Source: Hyphomicrobium_B sp001006785 (GTDB lineage: Bacteria > Pseudomonadota > Alphaproteobacteria > Rhizobiales > Hyphomicrobiaceae). From it: a stretch of 64,000 bases of DNA. The position numbers and the translations under genes are program-made. The stretch lies in NCBI RefSeq assembly GCF_001006785.1, contig NZ_CDHO01000004.1, positions 83,015-147,014 of the forward strand, in the 5' to 3' direction. Below the pieces are notes generated by a model that was given only the letters and a program-made list of their open reading frames with translations, did not search any database and had not been told where the DNA came from. Positions 35,636 to 45,140 of this stretch are shown piece by piece (position 1 is the first letter of the stretch; each line of letters opens with the position of its first letter).

Positions 35636-37198
35636 ATGAACGAACTTTTGTCGACGACGGAGATGGCCGAGGCGGATCGTCTGGCCGCTGCGGGAGGAAT
35701 CCCGAGCCTCGATCTGATGGAAAACGCGGGCCGCGCCGTCGCCGAGGCGACGCTGAAACTGGCCGCCGATCTCTCCCGCCCGAGCGCTCGGATCGTCGTG
35801 CTCTGCGGCCCCGGCAACAACGGCGGCGACGGCTTCGTCGCGGCCCGGCATTTGCGCGATCGCGGCTTCGACGTGCGCGTCTTTCTGCTCGGAGATCGCG
35901 CCGCGTTGAAGGGCGACGCCGCCGAGATGGCGCGCCGCTGGCCGCTGCCCATTCGCCCTGCATCGCCCGACGCCTTGCAAAGCATGAACATCGTGATCGA
36001 CGCGCTCTTCGGCGCCGGACTTTCGCGTCCGCTCGATGGTGAAGCCGCCGAACTCGTCGAAGCGGTGAACGCCAGCCGCATCCCGGTGATCGCCGTCGAT
36101 GTTCCAAGCGGGCTCAACGGTTCGACGGGGCAAAGCGATGGACCGGTCATTCAGGCCCGGAGGACGGTGACGTTCTTCCGCAAGAAGCCGGGGCATCTCC
36201 TGATGCCGGGCCGCGACCTCTGCGGCGAGGTCATCGTCGCCCAGATCGGCATCCCGGATAAAGTCCTCGAAACCCTGAAGCCTTCCGTGCACGAAAACCG
36301 GACGGACCTCTGGCTGTCCTCGTTCCGTTGGCCTGAGGACGCCGGACACAAGTACGATCGCGGCCATGCCGTTGTCGTCTCAGGACCCGCACTGCAAACC
36401 GGTGCGGCTCGTCTCGGCGCACGCGGAGCGATCAGAGCAGGTGCTGGCGTCGTGACGCTCGTCGGCAATACGACCGCAACCGCCATCATCGCCACGCAGG
36501 TGACGTCGATCATGGTGCGCTCGGTTGCGGGCCCTGCCGCGCTTACTGATTTTCTCGCCGATACGCGGCGCAACGCCGTGCTGATCGGACCCGGCGCGTC
36601 CGTCGGAGCCGAAACGGCGGCGGACGTTCTTGCGATCTTGCGATCCTCTGCGTCTGTGGTCCTTGATGCCGACGCGCTGACGTCGTTTGCCGACGGCGAT
36701 AAAGACCGTCCCCAACGTGAGTCCGGAATGGGTTTCCTCGTGCGCAACGGCGACAAGGCGCTGAACGCCGACAGCTTGTTTGCCGCGATCAAAGCGCGTT
36801 CGGCGCCGGTCGTCCTGACGCCGCACGACGGCGAGTTCAAGCGCCTGTTCGGCGATGTCGGCGGCTCGAAGCTCGATCGCGCGCGGCACGCAGCCGAGCG
36901 ATCCGGAGCGATCGTCATTCTGAAAGGAAGCGACACGGTGATCGCCGAACCCGAAGGCCGCGCGGCGATCAACGCGAATGCGCCGCCCTGGCTCGCGACC
37001 GCCGGATCGGGCGACGTGCTGGCTGGATTCGTCGTCGGTCTTCTGGCGCAGCGCATGCGGGCGTTCGAAGCTGCCTGCGCGGCGGTTTGGCTGCACGGCG
37101 AAAGTGCGCGCCGCTTCGGCATCGGTCTGATCGCTGAAGATTTGCCTGAGCTGTTGCCGCCAGTGCTGGCCGATCTTCACAGCCGCAAACGGCGTTAA
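35636..37198 (+). CDS. nnr: Bifunctional NAD(P)H-hydrate epimerase / ADP-dependent NAD(P)H-hydrate dehydratase
   Basis: 520 residues. It repairs damaged hydrated NAD(P)H. The N-terminal epimerase domain (1 to about 215) has ENAGRAVAEA and VLCGPGNNGGDGFVAARHL. The C-terminal dehydratase, of the ribokinase-like fold, has KYDRGHAVVVSGP, LTPHDGEFKRLFGD, and the ADP/catalytic segment ATAGSGDVLAGFVVGLLAQ. The fusion of both activities is the usual proteobacterial form. The gene reads divergently from glnB and its TAA shares bases with the stop codon of the converging thioesterase-like gene. Confidence 0.95.
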   Translation: MNELLSTTEMAEADRLAAAGGIPSLDLMENAGRAVAEATLKLAADLSRPSARIVVLCGPGNNGGDGFVAARHLRDRGFDVRVFLLGDRAALKGDAAEMARRWPLPIRPASPDALQSMNIVIDALFGAGLSRPLDGEAAELVEAVNASRIPVIAVDVPSGLNGSTGQSDGPVIQARRTVTFFRKKPGHLLMPGRDLCGEVIVAQIGIPDKVLETLKPSVHENRTDLWLSSFRWPEDAGHKYDRGHAVVVSGPALQTGAARLGARGAIRAGAGVVTLVGNTTATAIIATQVTSIMVRSVAGPAALTDFLADTRRNAVLIGPGASVGAETAADVLAILRSSASVVLDADALTSFADGDKDRPQRESGMGFLVRNGDKALNADSLFAAIKARSAPVVLTPHDGEFKRLFGDVGGSKLDRARHAAERSGAIVILKGSDTVIAEPEGRAAINANAPPWLATAGSGDVLAGFVVGLLAQRMRAFEAACAAVWLHGESARRFGIGLIAEDLPELLPPVLADLHSRKRR

Positions 37199-37749
37199 AC
37201 GCGCCCGGCCTGCTTCAACTGATCGTCGGCATGAAGAAACGCCTCGACTTCCGAGGTCGCGGGCGGGCTCGTCTCCGAAACGCCAAGCAACGCCATCAGC
37301 TGCGCGATTTCGACGAACTTTCGCGCCTTGCGATCATAGAGGCCGCCCTTGAACAGCGCCCGCGCTGCGACCTGGCCGTCGCGCGGTCCGCCGTCGATGA
37401 CGAAAATCTGCTCCATGACAACGAGGTTCGCATCCCAGCACAGCAGTTTGGTTTCGAGGCGGAATGGCTGAAACGGACGAAGCTCGCGCTGGAAGCGGAT
37501 GGTGATGGCGCTCGCAATCGGCGTCCATTTGTGGCGCATCACCTCGCGCCAGAGCCCCGACCTGACCATGGTGTCAAGCCGTCCAAGATCCATCAGCGTC
37601 AGATAGCGGCCGTTGTTGAGATGAAACGAAAGGTCGAGATCGTGCGGCCATACCCGGAAATTCAGCGTCGACGATTCGCGCGGCAGGCTGACAGGCCCGC
37701 GTCGCCGCGCCGTCAGCAGGAGCCATAAAAGCCGCAGCCAGAGGTTCAT
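37195..37749 (-). CDS. Hotdog-fold thioesterase (4HBT/THEM6-like)
   Basis: 184 residues. After a short hydrophobic basic N-terminus comes FRVWPHDLDLSFHLNNGRYLTLMDLGRLD, the typical first helix region of 4HBT acyl-CoA thioesterases with the D-x-x-x-H-(L/M)-N-N motif, and then beta strands of the hotdog fold. It probably hydrolyses acyl-CoA esters; the chain specificity is unknown. The stop codons of this gene and nnr overlap in the single word TTAA. Confidence 0.85.
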   Translation of the reverse strand: MNLWLRLLWLLLTARRRGPVSLPRESSTLNFRVWPHDLDLSFHLNNGRYLTLMDLGRLDTMVRSGLWREVMRHKWTPIASAITIRFQRELRPFQPFRLETKLLCWDANLVVMEQIFVIDGGPRDGQVAARALFKGGLYDRKARKFVEIAQLMALLGVSETSPPATSEVEAFLHADDQLKQAGRV

Positions 37750-37919
37750 CGGAACGGTCTCCGAAACGAGACTTGCAGCGTCACGCAGGCCCTACCTATA
37801 GTCAAACAGGCCGACTGCCGCGGCAGTTCGCAATTGCTCCTTGCCGGGCCATAATGGCAATTTAAGAGGACTGTACGGCGAATCGCTTGGACGTCCGGCT
37901 GGAAAGGTGAACGACAGGA

Positions 37920-39596
37920 ATGCTGCGGCCACTAAGCTTCGCGCAGATACTCGTTGCGTCGGCTTTCGTCACGAGCGGAGCGATGGCCGCCGAGGGCGTG
38001 CCGCAGCCGTCCGCCGCCGAGCAGGGCGCGGCGCAAATGGTGCGCGGCGACGTCGCGACTGCTGTGACGGCCTACACGGAAGCGCTGCGCGATACGGGCC
38101 TCGCCAACGACCGCCGCGCGACGATCCTGAATGATCGCGCCGTCGCCAACGCACGGCTCGGCCAGATCAAGCTGGCGCTCGAAGACTACAATCACGCGGT
38201 CGAGCTGTTTCCCGAATATCCCGTTGCTTACAACAATCGCGGCAACCTGCTCGTGGCCGTCGGCCAGCTCGACGAGGCGATGAAGGATTTCGACCGGGCG
38301 CTCGTGCTCGCGCCGGGCTACGCCGCTGCGTATTCCAATCGCGCCAACGCCGAGATGAAGCTCGGCAAGCCCGCGGTCGCGATCCGTGATTTCACGAAGG
38401 CGATCGAACTGTTGCCGGCCAGCGCGCCGCCGCTTTCCGGGCGCGGCTTGGCCTATCTCGCGACCGATAAGCCGCACGCTGCCATCCGCGATTTTTCGCG
38501 TGCCGTCAGCGCCGATGCGCGCTTTGCGACCGCTTATCGCAACCGCGCCGAAGCGCGCATGACCATCGGTCTGCGTGACGACGCGATCGAGGACTTGTCC
38601 CGCGCCATCGCGTTCGACGTCAATAACACCGAACTCTACGTCGTTCGCGGCTACGCCTATCTGCTGAATGCCAATACCGCCTCGGCGTTGAAGGATTTCT
38701 CCCGCGCCATCGAACTTGATCCCAACGCGAGCGCGGCGTTCGAAGGGCGCGGCCTCGCCAACAGTTTCGCGGAGGCCTCCGACGAAGCCTATGCGGATTT
38801 GAACCGCGCCATCGAACTCGATCCCCGATCGCCGGTCGCATATGCGTTCCGCGCCGTCGTCTACAAACAGAACAATCAGCCGGACATTGGAGCGAAGGAC
38901 GTCGAGACGGCGATCAAGCTCGATCCGAACTCGCCCGAAGCGCTCTGGGCGCGCGGCGAGATCGCGGAGGCGAACGGCCATGCCGATACCGCGATCGCCG
39001 ATCTGCGACGTGTGCTGCAACTGAAGCCGAGCTGGCAGTTCGCGGCCGACGCGCTGAAGCGGCTGGGCGCACCGATCGATGACGGCGATGATAAACCGCA
39101 GCCGGTGCTCGATATCCCGAAATGGCATGTCGTCCAGAACGGAAAGACATACACCGCCGTGAGCGACGACTACGGGCAAATTCGCGTGCCGCTTGAAATG
39201 ATCGGCGAAGGCTTGCCGAAGCTGCTCGACTGGGAGGTGAAAACAGCCCCCTATGCGAGCTACGGCATCCTGCGTTTCTCGGGCGGTAGCGTTCCCGGCA
39301 AAAACGGCCCCGAAGACACCGAACTCGCAGCCATCGTCGATATCGCGGCGGCGAAGGTGATCGCGATCCAGCCCAACAAGCAGGGCGCGCGCGTCGCGAC
39401 CTGGACGTGGGACGGCGATCACCTGCAAGTCGCGAGCGTCGACGGCGTAACCGACGAGTATCAGCTACGCACCGTCGCGGTTGCGGCGGCCGCACCGGTT
39501 CCTCAACGTCGCTATGAGTCTTGGGAGTCGCGGGAAACGCGTCAGCGGCGCGCCGCCAAACCGAAAACGATCTTCGACTTTTTGTTTGGCAACTGA
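37920..39596 (+). CDS. Secreted tetratricopeptide-repeat protein
   Basis: 558 residues. A hydrophobic N-terminus (ILVASAFVTSGAMA-AE) is a likely signal peptide. Residues about 35-390 are at least ten TPR units with repeated A-Y-(N/S)-N-R-(G/A)-N and D-F-(S/T)-(R/K)-A-I-E-L patterns. The C-terminal domain (about 395-530) is beta-rich with no clear family, and the last 25 residues are basic. TPR proteins of this kind act as scaffolds for envelope assemblies; partners are unknown. It stands alone. Confidence 0.85.
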   Translation: MLRPLSFAQILVASAFVTSGAMAAEGVPQPSAAEQGAAQMVRGDVATAVTAYTEALRDTGLANDRRATILNDRAVANARLGQIKLALEDYNHAVELFPEYPVAYNNRGNLLVAVGQLDEAMKDFDRALVLAPGYAAAYSNRANAEMKLGKPAVAIRDFTKAIELLPASAPPLSGRGLAYLATDKPHAAIRDFSRAVSADARFATAYRNRAEARMTIGLRDDAIEDLSRAIAFDVNNTELYVVRGYAYLLNANTASALKDFSRAIELDPNASAAFEGRGLANSFAEASDEAYADLNRAIELDPRSPVAYAFRAVVYKQNNQPDIGAKDVETAIKLDPNSPEALWARGEIAEANGHADTAIADLRRVLQLKPSWQFAADALKRLGAPIDDGDDKPQPVLDIPKWHVVQNGKTYTAVSDDYGQIRVPLEMIGEGLPKLLDWEVKTAPYASYGILRFSGGSVPGKNGPEDTELAAIVDIAAAKVIAIQPNKQGARVATWTWDGDHLQVASVDGVTDEYQLRTVAVAAAAPVPQRRYESWESRETRQRRAAKPKTIFDFLFGN

Positions 39597-39671
39597 CGTC
39601 GTGCCGCAAGAACGCGGCGGCCCTGAAAGCGTTATCCGAATTCGGTCGGATTGAGACGCTGCGATAAAATC

Positions 39672-41120
39672 ATGCATGATAAGCCAATCGTTCTCTGGTT
39701 CCGCAACGACCTTCGGATTGGCGATCACGCGGCGCTCGTGGCGGCCGTCCGCACCGGCGCTCCCATCCTTCCGCTCTACATTCTCGACGATGCGTCACCC
39801 AAACAATGGAAGATGGGCGGCGCGTCGCGCTGGTGGCTGGATAAAAGCCTCGCTGCGCTTTCGGACGATCTCGCAGGCCGCGGCAGCCCGCTCGTACTTC
39901 GGCGTGGCGACAGCGAAATGGAACTGTTGCGCATCATCGAGGAGACCGGCGCAGGCGCCATTTACTTCACCCGCAGCTATGAGCCGTGGGCAGTCGCGCT
40001 CGAGCAGCGGCTGAAAACAAAGCTCGACGAAGCCAACGTCGCGTTCCGCCGTTTTGGCGGCCGCCTGCTTCGCGAGCCTGAAGACATGCGCACGTCCGAC
40101 GGCGGATTTTACAAGGTTTACACGCCGTTTTCGCGCGCCATCACGAAAGACCTCGTTCCGGCGAAATCCGTGCGCGCGCCCGAACGCATCGCGGCGCTTG
40201 AGAAGCAGCCCAAAAGCGAACGTCTGCGCGACTGGGAACTGCACCCGCAAAAGCCGGACTGGTCGAAAGGATTGGCCTCCGCCTGGCAGCCGGGCGAAGC
40301 CGGCGCACGCAAACGGCTTTCCGATTTTGTGCGAACGGCGCTGAAATCGTACGCGCGCGACCGCAATTTTCCGGCGGCGCCCGGTACGTCGCGATTGTCG
40401 CCGCATCTTGCATTCGGCGAAATCTCGCCCGCAGCGTGCTGGCACGCGGTGGCGCACGCTGGCAGCAAAACCAATGGCTCGGATAATTCGGTCGAGACAT
40501 TTCTCAAAGAGCTTCTTTGGCGTGAATTCTCCGCCGGTCTTTTGTTCCATTTTCCAGAATTGCCCGAGGAGCCATTTCGGCCGGAATTCGCGGCATTTCC
40601 CTGGCACAAGAATGCCAAGCACCTCAAAGCGTGGCAAACCGGGCAGACCGGATATCCGATCGTCGACGCCGGAATGCGCGAGCTATGGGCGACGGGCTAC
40701 ATGCACAATCGCGTGCGCATGATCACCGCGTCGTTTCTCATCAAGCACCTGCTCATTCCGTGGCAAACGGGAGAAGCCTGGTTTTGGGACACGCTCGTCG
40801 ACGCCGATCTCGCAAACAATTCGGCGAACTGGCAGTGGGTCGCTGGCTCTGGGGCCGACGCGGCGCCTTATTTTCGTATATTCAACCCGGTCTTGCAGGG
40901 CGAGAAATTCGATCCCGATGGCGACTATGTCCGCCGCTGGGTTCCGGAACTCGCGAAATTGCCCCGGCAAATCATTCACGCGCCGTGGAAAGGCGATTCC
41001 GGCACGCTCATGGAAGCCGGCGTGAAACTCGGGAAATCGTACCCAAATCCGATCGTCGAGCACGGCGAGGCCCGCGCCCGCGCGCTCGCAGGCTACGAAC
41101 ATATTAAAAATTCGCACTAG
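39672..41120 (+). CDS. phrB: Deoxyribodipyrimidine photolyase (class I, CPD)
   Basis: 482 residues from the ATG at 39672; a TTG 21 bases upstream is in frame but less likely. It uses FAD and blue light to split cyclobutane pyrimidine dimers. The N-terminal alpha/beta antenna domain starts IVLWFRNDLRIGDHAAL. The helical FAD domain has TSRLSPHLAFGEISP, ELLWREFSAGLLFHFP, the DAGMRELWATGYMHNRVRM signature, DADLANNSANWQW and RIFNPVLQGEKFDP. All point to a true photolyase and not a cryptochrome. Confidence 0.95.
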   Translation: MHDKPIVLWFRNDLRIGDHAALVAAVRTGAPILPLYILDDASPKQWKMGGASRWWLDKSLAALSDDLAGRGSPLVLRRGDSEMELLRIIEETGAGAIYFTRSYEPWAVALEQRLKTKLDEANVAFRRFGGRLLREPEDMRTSDGGFYKVYTPFSRAITKDLVPAKSVRAPERIAALEKQPKSERLRDWELHPQKPDWSKGLASAWQPGEAGARKRLSDFVRTALKSYARDRNFPAAPGTSRLSPHLAFGEISPAACWHAVAHAGSKTNGSDNSVETFLKELLWREFSAGLLFHFPELPEEPFRPEFAAFPWHKNAKHLKAWQTGQTGYPIVDAGMRELWATGYMHNRVRMITASFLIKHLLIPWQTGEAWFWDTLVDADLANNSANWQWVAGSGADAAPYFRIFNPVLQGEKFDPDGDYVRRWVPELAKLPRQIIHAPWKGDSGTLMEAGVKLGKSYPNPIVEHGEARARALAGYEHIKNSH

Positions 41121-41311
41121 AGACCGGGTTTCTGGGACAGAAATTCCCGCACAATACAAGGGAACGCCGCATGTGCCAGACGCATGAGCAACATGTCGCT
41201 CGTAAGTATCTGGTTTAGAATATTCCCCGATAACAAGCACGATCTGGCTTACTCGATCGCATCTTGTGATAAAGATAGGTGGGCTCCGCCGTATTGCGTA
41301 GGGAGAGAGTT

Positions 41312-42127
41312 ATGTTGCGCGCACGTACCTTGGCAGCGTTGCTGTTCGCTGTTTTACCGATTGTTCCTGTATCCGCTCAGGAGGTCGGAACCAGTGAAGA
41401 TGCCGGCAATGCCGCGAGTGCGACTGCCGCCCCGGCGCCAGAGCAGGGCTCGACCGGAACGGAAGCTGCTGCCGTCGAGCCCAAGCCGAAGCCAAAACCT
41501 TTGCCGCCGACGCTGACGGCATCAATCGATCTCACGCGCCAAACGATGACCGTCAAAGTTAACGGCGAGGCGCGCTATAGCTGGCCGATCTCGTCCGGTG
41601 TGGCGGCATTCGCGACGCCGACCGGCAACTTCCATCCGCAGTGGACTGCGAAGATGTGGTACTCGCGCAAATACGACATGGCGCCGATGCCGCACGCCGT
41701 CTTCATCAACGGCGGCGTCGCCGTGCATGGAACCTCGCACACGAAATATCTCGGCAGCCCGGCATCGCACGGATGCATCCGTCTGGCTCCGGGCAACGCC
41801 GCGACGTTCTACAATCTCGTCCAGCGCCACGGCTTGGGGCGGACGCGCGTCAGCGTCCACGGCCGCCCGAACTGGAAAGGCGGTACACAGATTGCGAGCC
41901 GCAACGAGGAAGATCGCAAACCCCGATACGCCGACAGCGGCAGCTGGTTCTGGGGCGATAGCAGCGATGACTCCGCCTACAATCCGCGCTTCACGCGCAA
42001 GAAGGCACCGAAAGGCCACGTCTACATCGACGGCAAGCTGATGAAAGTCTATCGGCGCAAGAACGGCGAATATGTCTACCGCCAAGCGCAGCGGCAGACT
42101 TATTCCGGCTATGCCAACAGCTATTGA
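41312..42127 (+). CDS. L,D-transpeptidase (YkuD domain), secreted
   Basis: 271 residues from the ATG at 41312 (GGGAGAGAG upstream), which begins a signal peptide ending VSA-QEV. After an Ala/Pro/Glu-rich linker, the YkuD domain contains HGTSHTKYLGSPASHGCIRL with the catalytic Cys in SHGCIRL. These enzymes make 3-3 cross-links in peptidoglycan or tether proteins to it. The C-terminal 80 residues are Arg/Tyr/Ser-rich and not part of the catalytic core. An intrinsic terminator follows. Confidence 0.93.
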   Translation: MLRARTLAALLFAVLPIVPVSAQEVGTSEDAGNAASATAAPAPEQGSTGTEAAAVEPKPKPKPLPPTLTASIDLTRQTMTVKVNGEARYSWPISSGVAAFATPTGNFHPQWTAKMWYSRKYDMAPMPHAVFINGGVAVHGTSHTKYLGSPASHGCIRLAPGNAATFYNLVQRHGLGRTRVSVHGRPNWKGGTQIASRNEEDRKPRYADSGSWFWGDSSDDSAYNPRFTRKKAPKGHVYIDGKLMKVYRRKNGEYVYRQAQRQTYSGYANSY

Positions 42128-42156
42128 GATCGCTTGAACGATCAGTGGAAATACGA

Positions 42157-42187
42157 AAGGGCCCGGTTCCGACCGGGCCTTTTTCTT
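42157..42187 (+). terminator. Intrinsic terminator after the L,D-transpeptidase gene
   Basis: GGCCCGGT (42159-42166) pairs with ACCGGGCC (42172-42179), followed by TTTTTTCTTT. Only 7 bases separate the T-run from the stop of the converging eipA-like gene. The opposite strand has a shorter T-run, so it may act weakly in both directions. Confidence 0.85.
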
Positions 42188-42193
42188 TGATCG

Positions 42194-43360
42194 TCAGAAT
42201 GGGTTCCACGTCGGTTGCCGTGTGAAGCGCACGTACCCGAGATTTGCTCCGAGCCGCACGCCGACGCCCGATCGTATCGGCGCCATGATGACCTGTCCGC
42301 CCTTCAGCAACGTCAAACCGACGCCGCCGACGAAATAAGCCGATCCGTCGATGCCGGTGAAGTTGCGGTAGAGGTCGTCGGAATGGTTCATGCGATAGAT
42401 GAGGAACAGCGTCCTCGACCCCGAGGCTCCGAAGTCGGTGCCGACCGAAGGTCCGTGCCAATAAACCTCACGCACGTCGCGCTCGTTGCGCATGTAGAGC
42501 GAGCCCTTACCGAACCGGAGGCCGGCGAAGAACGCGCCGCCGCCTTCGGTGCCGAGCACGTAGCCAGTCGGCCGCCCCATTTCCTTGAAGGCGTGCTCGA
42601 TGACGCTGGCGAGGTTGGTCGAAATCGTGCCGAAGAATCCGCGCGTCGCCTCGCGGACTTCGTCGATCGAATAGCCGTCCGCTTCGGCCGCCGGAGGCGT
42701 GGCCGCGCCGCCTTGTTCGCGCATCGCGAGGTCGGGCGTTTTGTAAGCGTCGTCCGGCTTCGTATCGGCCGTCCACGGCGATGTGACCGGAGGCTTTGCG
42801 GCAGGTGGCGCGGGTTCAGCGCGTTTGACGGGTGCCGTCGCGGCGTGTTGCTCGGGCTTCGGCTTTTCAGGAGGCTGCGGCGATACCGTGTCGTGCTTCG
42901 TGGCTGGAGCCTGCGGCTCAGCCTCGGCGATCTTTTCGTCGAGGCGCCGGATGATGTGGTCGGACTTCGCCTTGATGACCTTGTTGAGTTCGGCTGCTGC
43001 CGATCTGACCTGCGCCAGCTTGGAGCAGTCAGGAACCGCGCCATCTTGAACCCGTCCCAGCGAGTCGACGGTCAACAGCAGGTCGGCGCTTTTTTTATCG
43101 AGATCGTCGAGCGTTGAATCTCTGACAGCGTCCAGCGCCGTTTCCTCGGAGCTTTCGTTGGAGAGCTTCTTCGCGGCCTTGTAGCGCCGCAGGCGTTCTT
43201 GGATTTTGGGTTGCGCGTCGAGCGTCAGCGCGCGCAAGCTTGCTCCGGATTGATCGACGACTTCAGCGAAATCATTAGCCGTGCAATCGGCGGCGGCAGC
43301 GGGCTGTCCGAGGACAACGAGCGAAAGAATAGCCGCGGCTGAGAAAAGACCCGGTCGCAT
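42194..43360 (-). CDS. EipA-like DUF1134 envelope protein with long N-terminal extension
   Basis: 388 residues from the ATG at 43360, start of a signal peptide (LSLVVLGQPAAA-ADC). The C-terminal 170 residues match DUF1134: YSIDEVREATRGFFGTI, GYVLGTEGGGAFFAGLRFG, VYWHGPSVGTDFG, SAYFVGGVGLTLLKGG and APIRSGVGVRLGANLGY. DUF1134 is EipA in Brucella, an envelope-integrity protein of the periplasm. Ahead of it here is a helical, probably coiled-coil region (about 25-150) with two cysteines, then a Pro/Ala/Lys-rich linker (about 150-200). Typical EipA is, to my knowledge, about 200 residues, so this looks like a two-domain form. Confidence 0.88.
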   Translation of the reverse strand: MRPGLFSAAAILSLVVLGQPAAAADCTANDFAEVVDQSGASLRALTLDAQPKIQERLRRYKAAKKLSNESSEETALDAVRDSTLDDLDKKSADLLLTVDSLGRVQDGAVPDCSKLAQVRSAAAELNKVIKAKSDHIIRRLDEKIAEAEPQAPATKHDTVSPQPPEKPKPEQHAATAPVKRAEPAPPAAKPPVTSPWTADTKPDDAYKTPDLAMREQGGAATPPAAEADGYSIDEVREATRGFFGTISTNLASVIEHAFKEMGRPTGYVLGTEGGGAFFAGLRFGKGSLYMRNERDVREVYWHGPSVGTDFGASGSRTLFLIYRMNHSDDLYRNFTGIDGSAYFVGGVGLTLLKGGQVIMAPIRSGVGVRLGANLGYVRFTRQPTWNPF

Positions 43361-43442
43361 GAATTGCAAGCTCCGAAAGCAGTCGCCCAAATTCAAAAAC
43401 GTAAGTCCTGATTCCGTCGTCTAAAGGGCCGACGGCCGATTG

Positions 43443-43853
43443 TCAGGTTTGTTGCAAGGATTTAGCAGTTAGACGCGCCATGAACCTGGCGGTATCGACG
43501 ACGACGCGCGTATGCGAGCCAGATCCGATCTGATCGATACCATCGCTCGCAACGACGTCGAACGTCAGCTTGCGGCCTTCGACGGCTTTCAGCGTTGCGG
43601 TTGCTGTAACGGTGAAACCGAGCGGCGTCGGTGATGCGTGCGTCACATCAAGGTGCACGCCGAGGGTTTGATGTCCTTCCGGCAGGTGCGCTTCGACGCA
43701 ATCCACCGCCGCCGCTTCCATCAGAGCGATGAGCATCGGGCTCGCAAACACGGGCGCGATACCGCTGCCGACGGCGGGCGCGAGACGTTGCTCGACCACA
43801 AGCGCACTCGACGTCCCTTTCGAACCGATCGTTAACTTCGATAAATCCGCCAT
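43443..43853 (-). CDS. Hotdog-fold thioesterase, FlK-like
   Basis: 136 residues from the ATG at 43853 (AAAAGGAG upstream). The pattern VEQRLAPAVGSGIAPVFASPMLIALMEAAAVDCVEAHL, then GVHLDVTHASPTPLG and a C-terminal GSGSHTRVVVD, is that of the fluoroacetyl-CoA thioesterase-like family, which hydrolyses acyl-CoAs. The Glu in LMEAAA and the His in VTHASPT fit the active-site positions. True fluoroacetyl-CoA specificity is unlikely without other evidence; general acyl-CoA housekeeping is more probable. Confidence 0.87.
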   Translation of the reverse strand: MADLSKLTIGSKGTSSALVVEQRLAPAVGSGIAPVFASPMLIALMEAAAVDCVEAHLPEGHQTLGVHLDVTHASPTPLGFTVTATATLKAVEGRKLTFDVVASDGIDQIGSGSHTRVVVDTARFMARLTAKSLQQT

Positions 43854-43987
43854 CTTCGGCTCCTTTTGGCAACCGGCCATAGCGGGCAACGCGGGGCGGG
43901 GCAAATCTTTTCGAGGCGACGGCTTTCGTCGCTCGGCGGCGCGCAGATGATAACCATTTTAGGCTGGGAGCGCGCAGCCCTCGGTCC

Positions 43988-44422
43988 TTAGCGACCCGGC
44001 CCTTCGAGAAGGCCCGGGAACACCGTGCCCGTCGGTCCGATCTCGATGAGCGCCGCGGCGCAACTCTCTTCGACCACCACCCGGCACTCGTTCGGGTCAT
44101 CGAACGTGCCACACTGCTTGAGCTTGATCCACGCATTGAAAATGCGAGACGCCTGCGCCTGGAACGTCTGCAGGTCGGCGCCCGTATAAATCGTGTTGAG
44201 GGCCGGCACCTTGACCGTCGTTTGCGCGCCGGGGCAGATCTCGATCACGCCGAGCGCCTGACCGTAGCGGGAGCCGACGTCGTGCGGCGTCATTTGAGCG
44301 ACGGCGGATCGCGCAGCATCCTTTGCTTCGGTTTCCGACGGCGCCGCAGCAAAACTTGGCCAGGCCAATGCGGCGGCAACGCAACTGACGATCAGACCGG
44401 TGGAGCGTTTCGGGGCAGACAT
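43988..44422 (-). CDS. Small secreted protein of unknown function
   Basis: 144 residues from the ATG at 44422, which starts a signal peptide (VSCVAAALAWPSFA-AAP). The mature part is a compact domain with four Cys (EICPGAQ, KQCGTF, NECRV, EESCAA) that could form two disulfides, and ends GTVFPGLLEGPGR. No family recognised. It is transcribed away from the next secreted protein gene. Confidence 0.68.
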   Translation of the reverse strand: MSAPKRSTGLIVSCVAAALAWPSFAAAPSETEAKDAARSAVAQMTPHDVGSRYGQALGVIEICPGAQTTVKVPALNTIYTGADLQTFQAQASRIFNAWIKLKQCGTFDDPNECRVVVEESCAAALIEIGPTGTVFPGLLEGPGR

Positions 44423-44651
44423 GAATTCATCCGGAAGGCGTGCGAAGACCCGAGCTTCGAGACGCTCGAATTTGAATGAGGGGGTATACTTTTTCGTAAG
44501 TACAAGTCTTTCGTATTTGAGCAACCCTGACAGCACCTTATATGTTTCCCCGAAGGCCCGTTAGGAGTAAAACGGCAACCCCTGCACCAGCAACGTCCGA
44601 CGCGCCGAGCGCGGTTGCCTGCGCCTCGCCGCCGCCCAATGGAGACTACCA

Positions 44652-45053
44652 ATGATCTCTCGCATTTTCCTCTCCGCAGCTGCGCTCGGAGCCTTCGCAC
44701 TCGCCACCGCCGGACCGAGCGCGGCGCTGACGAGCAAGGAATGCAGCACGAAATACCAGGCCGCAAAAACGGCCGGCACTCTGAATGGCAAATCCTGGAA
44801 TGACTTCCGCAAAACGGAATGCGCCGGCGCCGATGCTGCAACGGAAGCGCCAGCGACCACAGCCGCAGGCGGCGCGGTATTCCCGAAGGCGGTCGATCCC
44901 AAGTACGCAAAAGAGACTGCCGGCAAAGCCCGCATGCACACGTGTCTCGACCAGTACAAGGCAAACAAAGCCAACAACGGCAACGCCGGCCTGAAATGGA
45001 TTCAGAAGGGCGGAGGTTATTACAGCAAGTGCAACGCCGCGCTGAAAGGCTGA
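44652..45053 (+). CDS. Secreted four-cysteine protein with PsiF-like spacing
   Basis: 133 residues. The signal peptide ends PSAA-LTS. Two related Cys pairs are visible: SKECSTKYQAAK...WNDFRKTEC and MHTCLDQYKANK...GGYYSKC. The C-x(3)-Y-x-A-(A/N)-K and later F/Y-x(3)-C arrangement recalls PsiF repeats, though the similarity is loose. An Ala/Thr-rich linker separates the halves. An intrinsic terminator lies 34 bases after the stop. Confidence 0.72.
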   Translation: MISRIFLSAAALGAFALATAGPSAALTSKECSTKYQAAKTAGTLNGKSWNDFRKTECAGADAATEAPATTAAGGAVFPKAVDPKYAKETAGKARMHTCLDQYKANKANNGNAGLKWIQKGGGYYSKCNAALKG

Positions 45054-45086
45054 GGCGGCCGTCGTTCATCGGCGCCAAATAAATCG

Positions 45087-45115
45087 AAGGCGAGGCTAGG
45101 GCCTCGCCTTTTTTA
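45087..45115 (+). terminator. Intrinsic terminator
   Basis: AAGGCGAGGC (45087-45096) pairs perfectly with GCCTCGCCTT (45101-45110), followed by a T-run to 45114. It ends the four-cysteine protein gene and stands before the converging small membrane gene. Confidence 0.9.
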
Positions 45116-45140
45116 TTGGCCGCTAGAAACCGCGTTCGAC

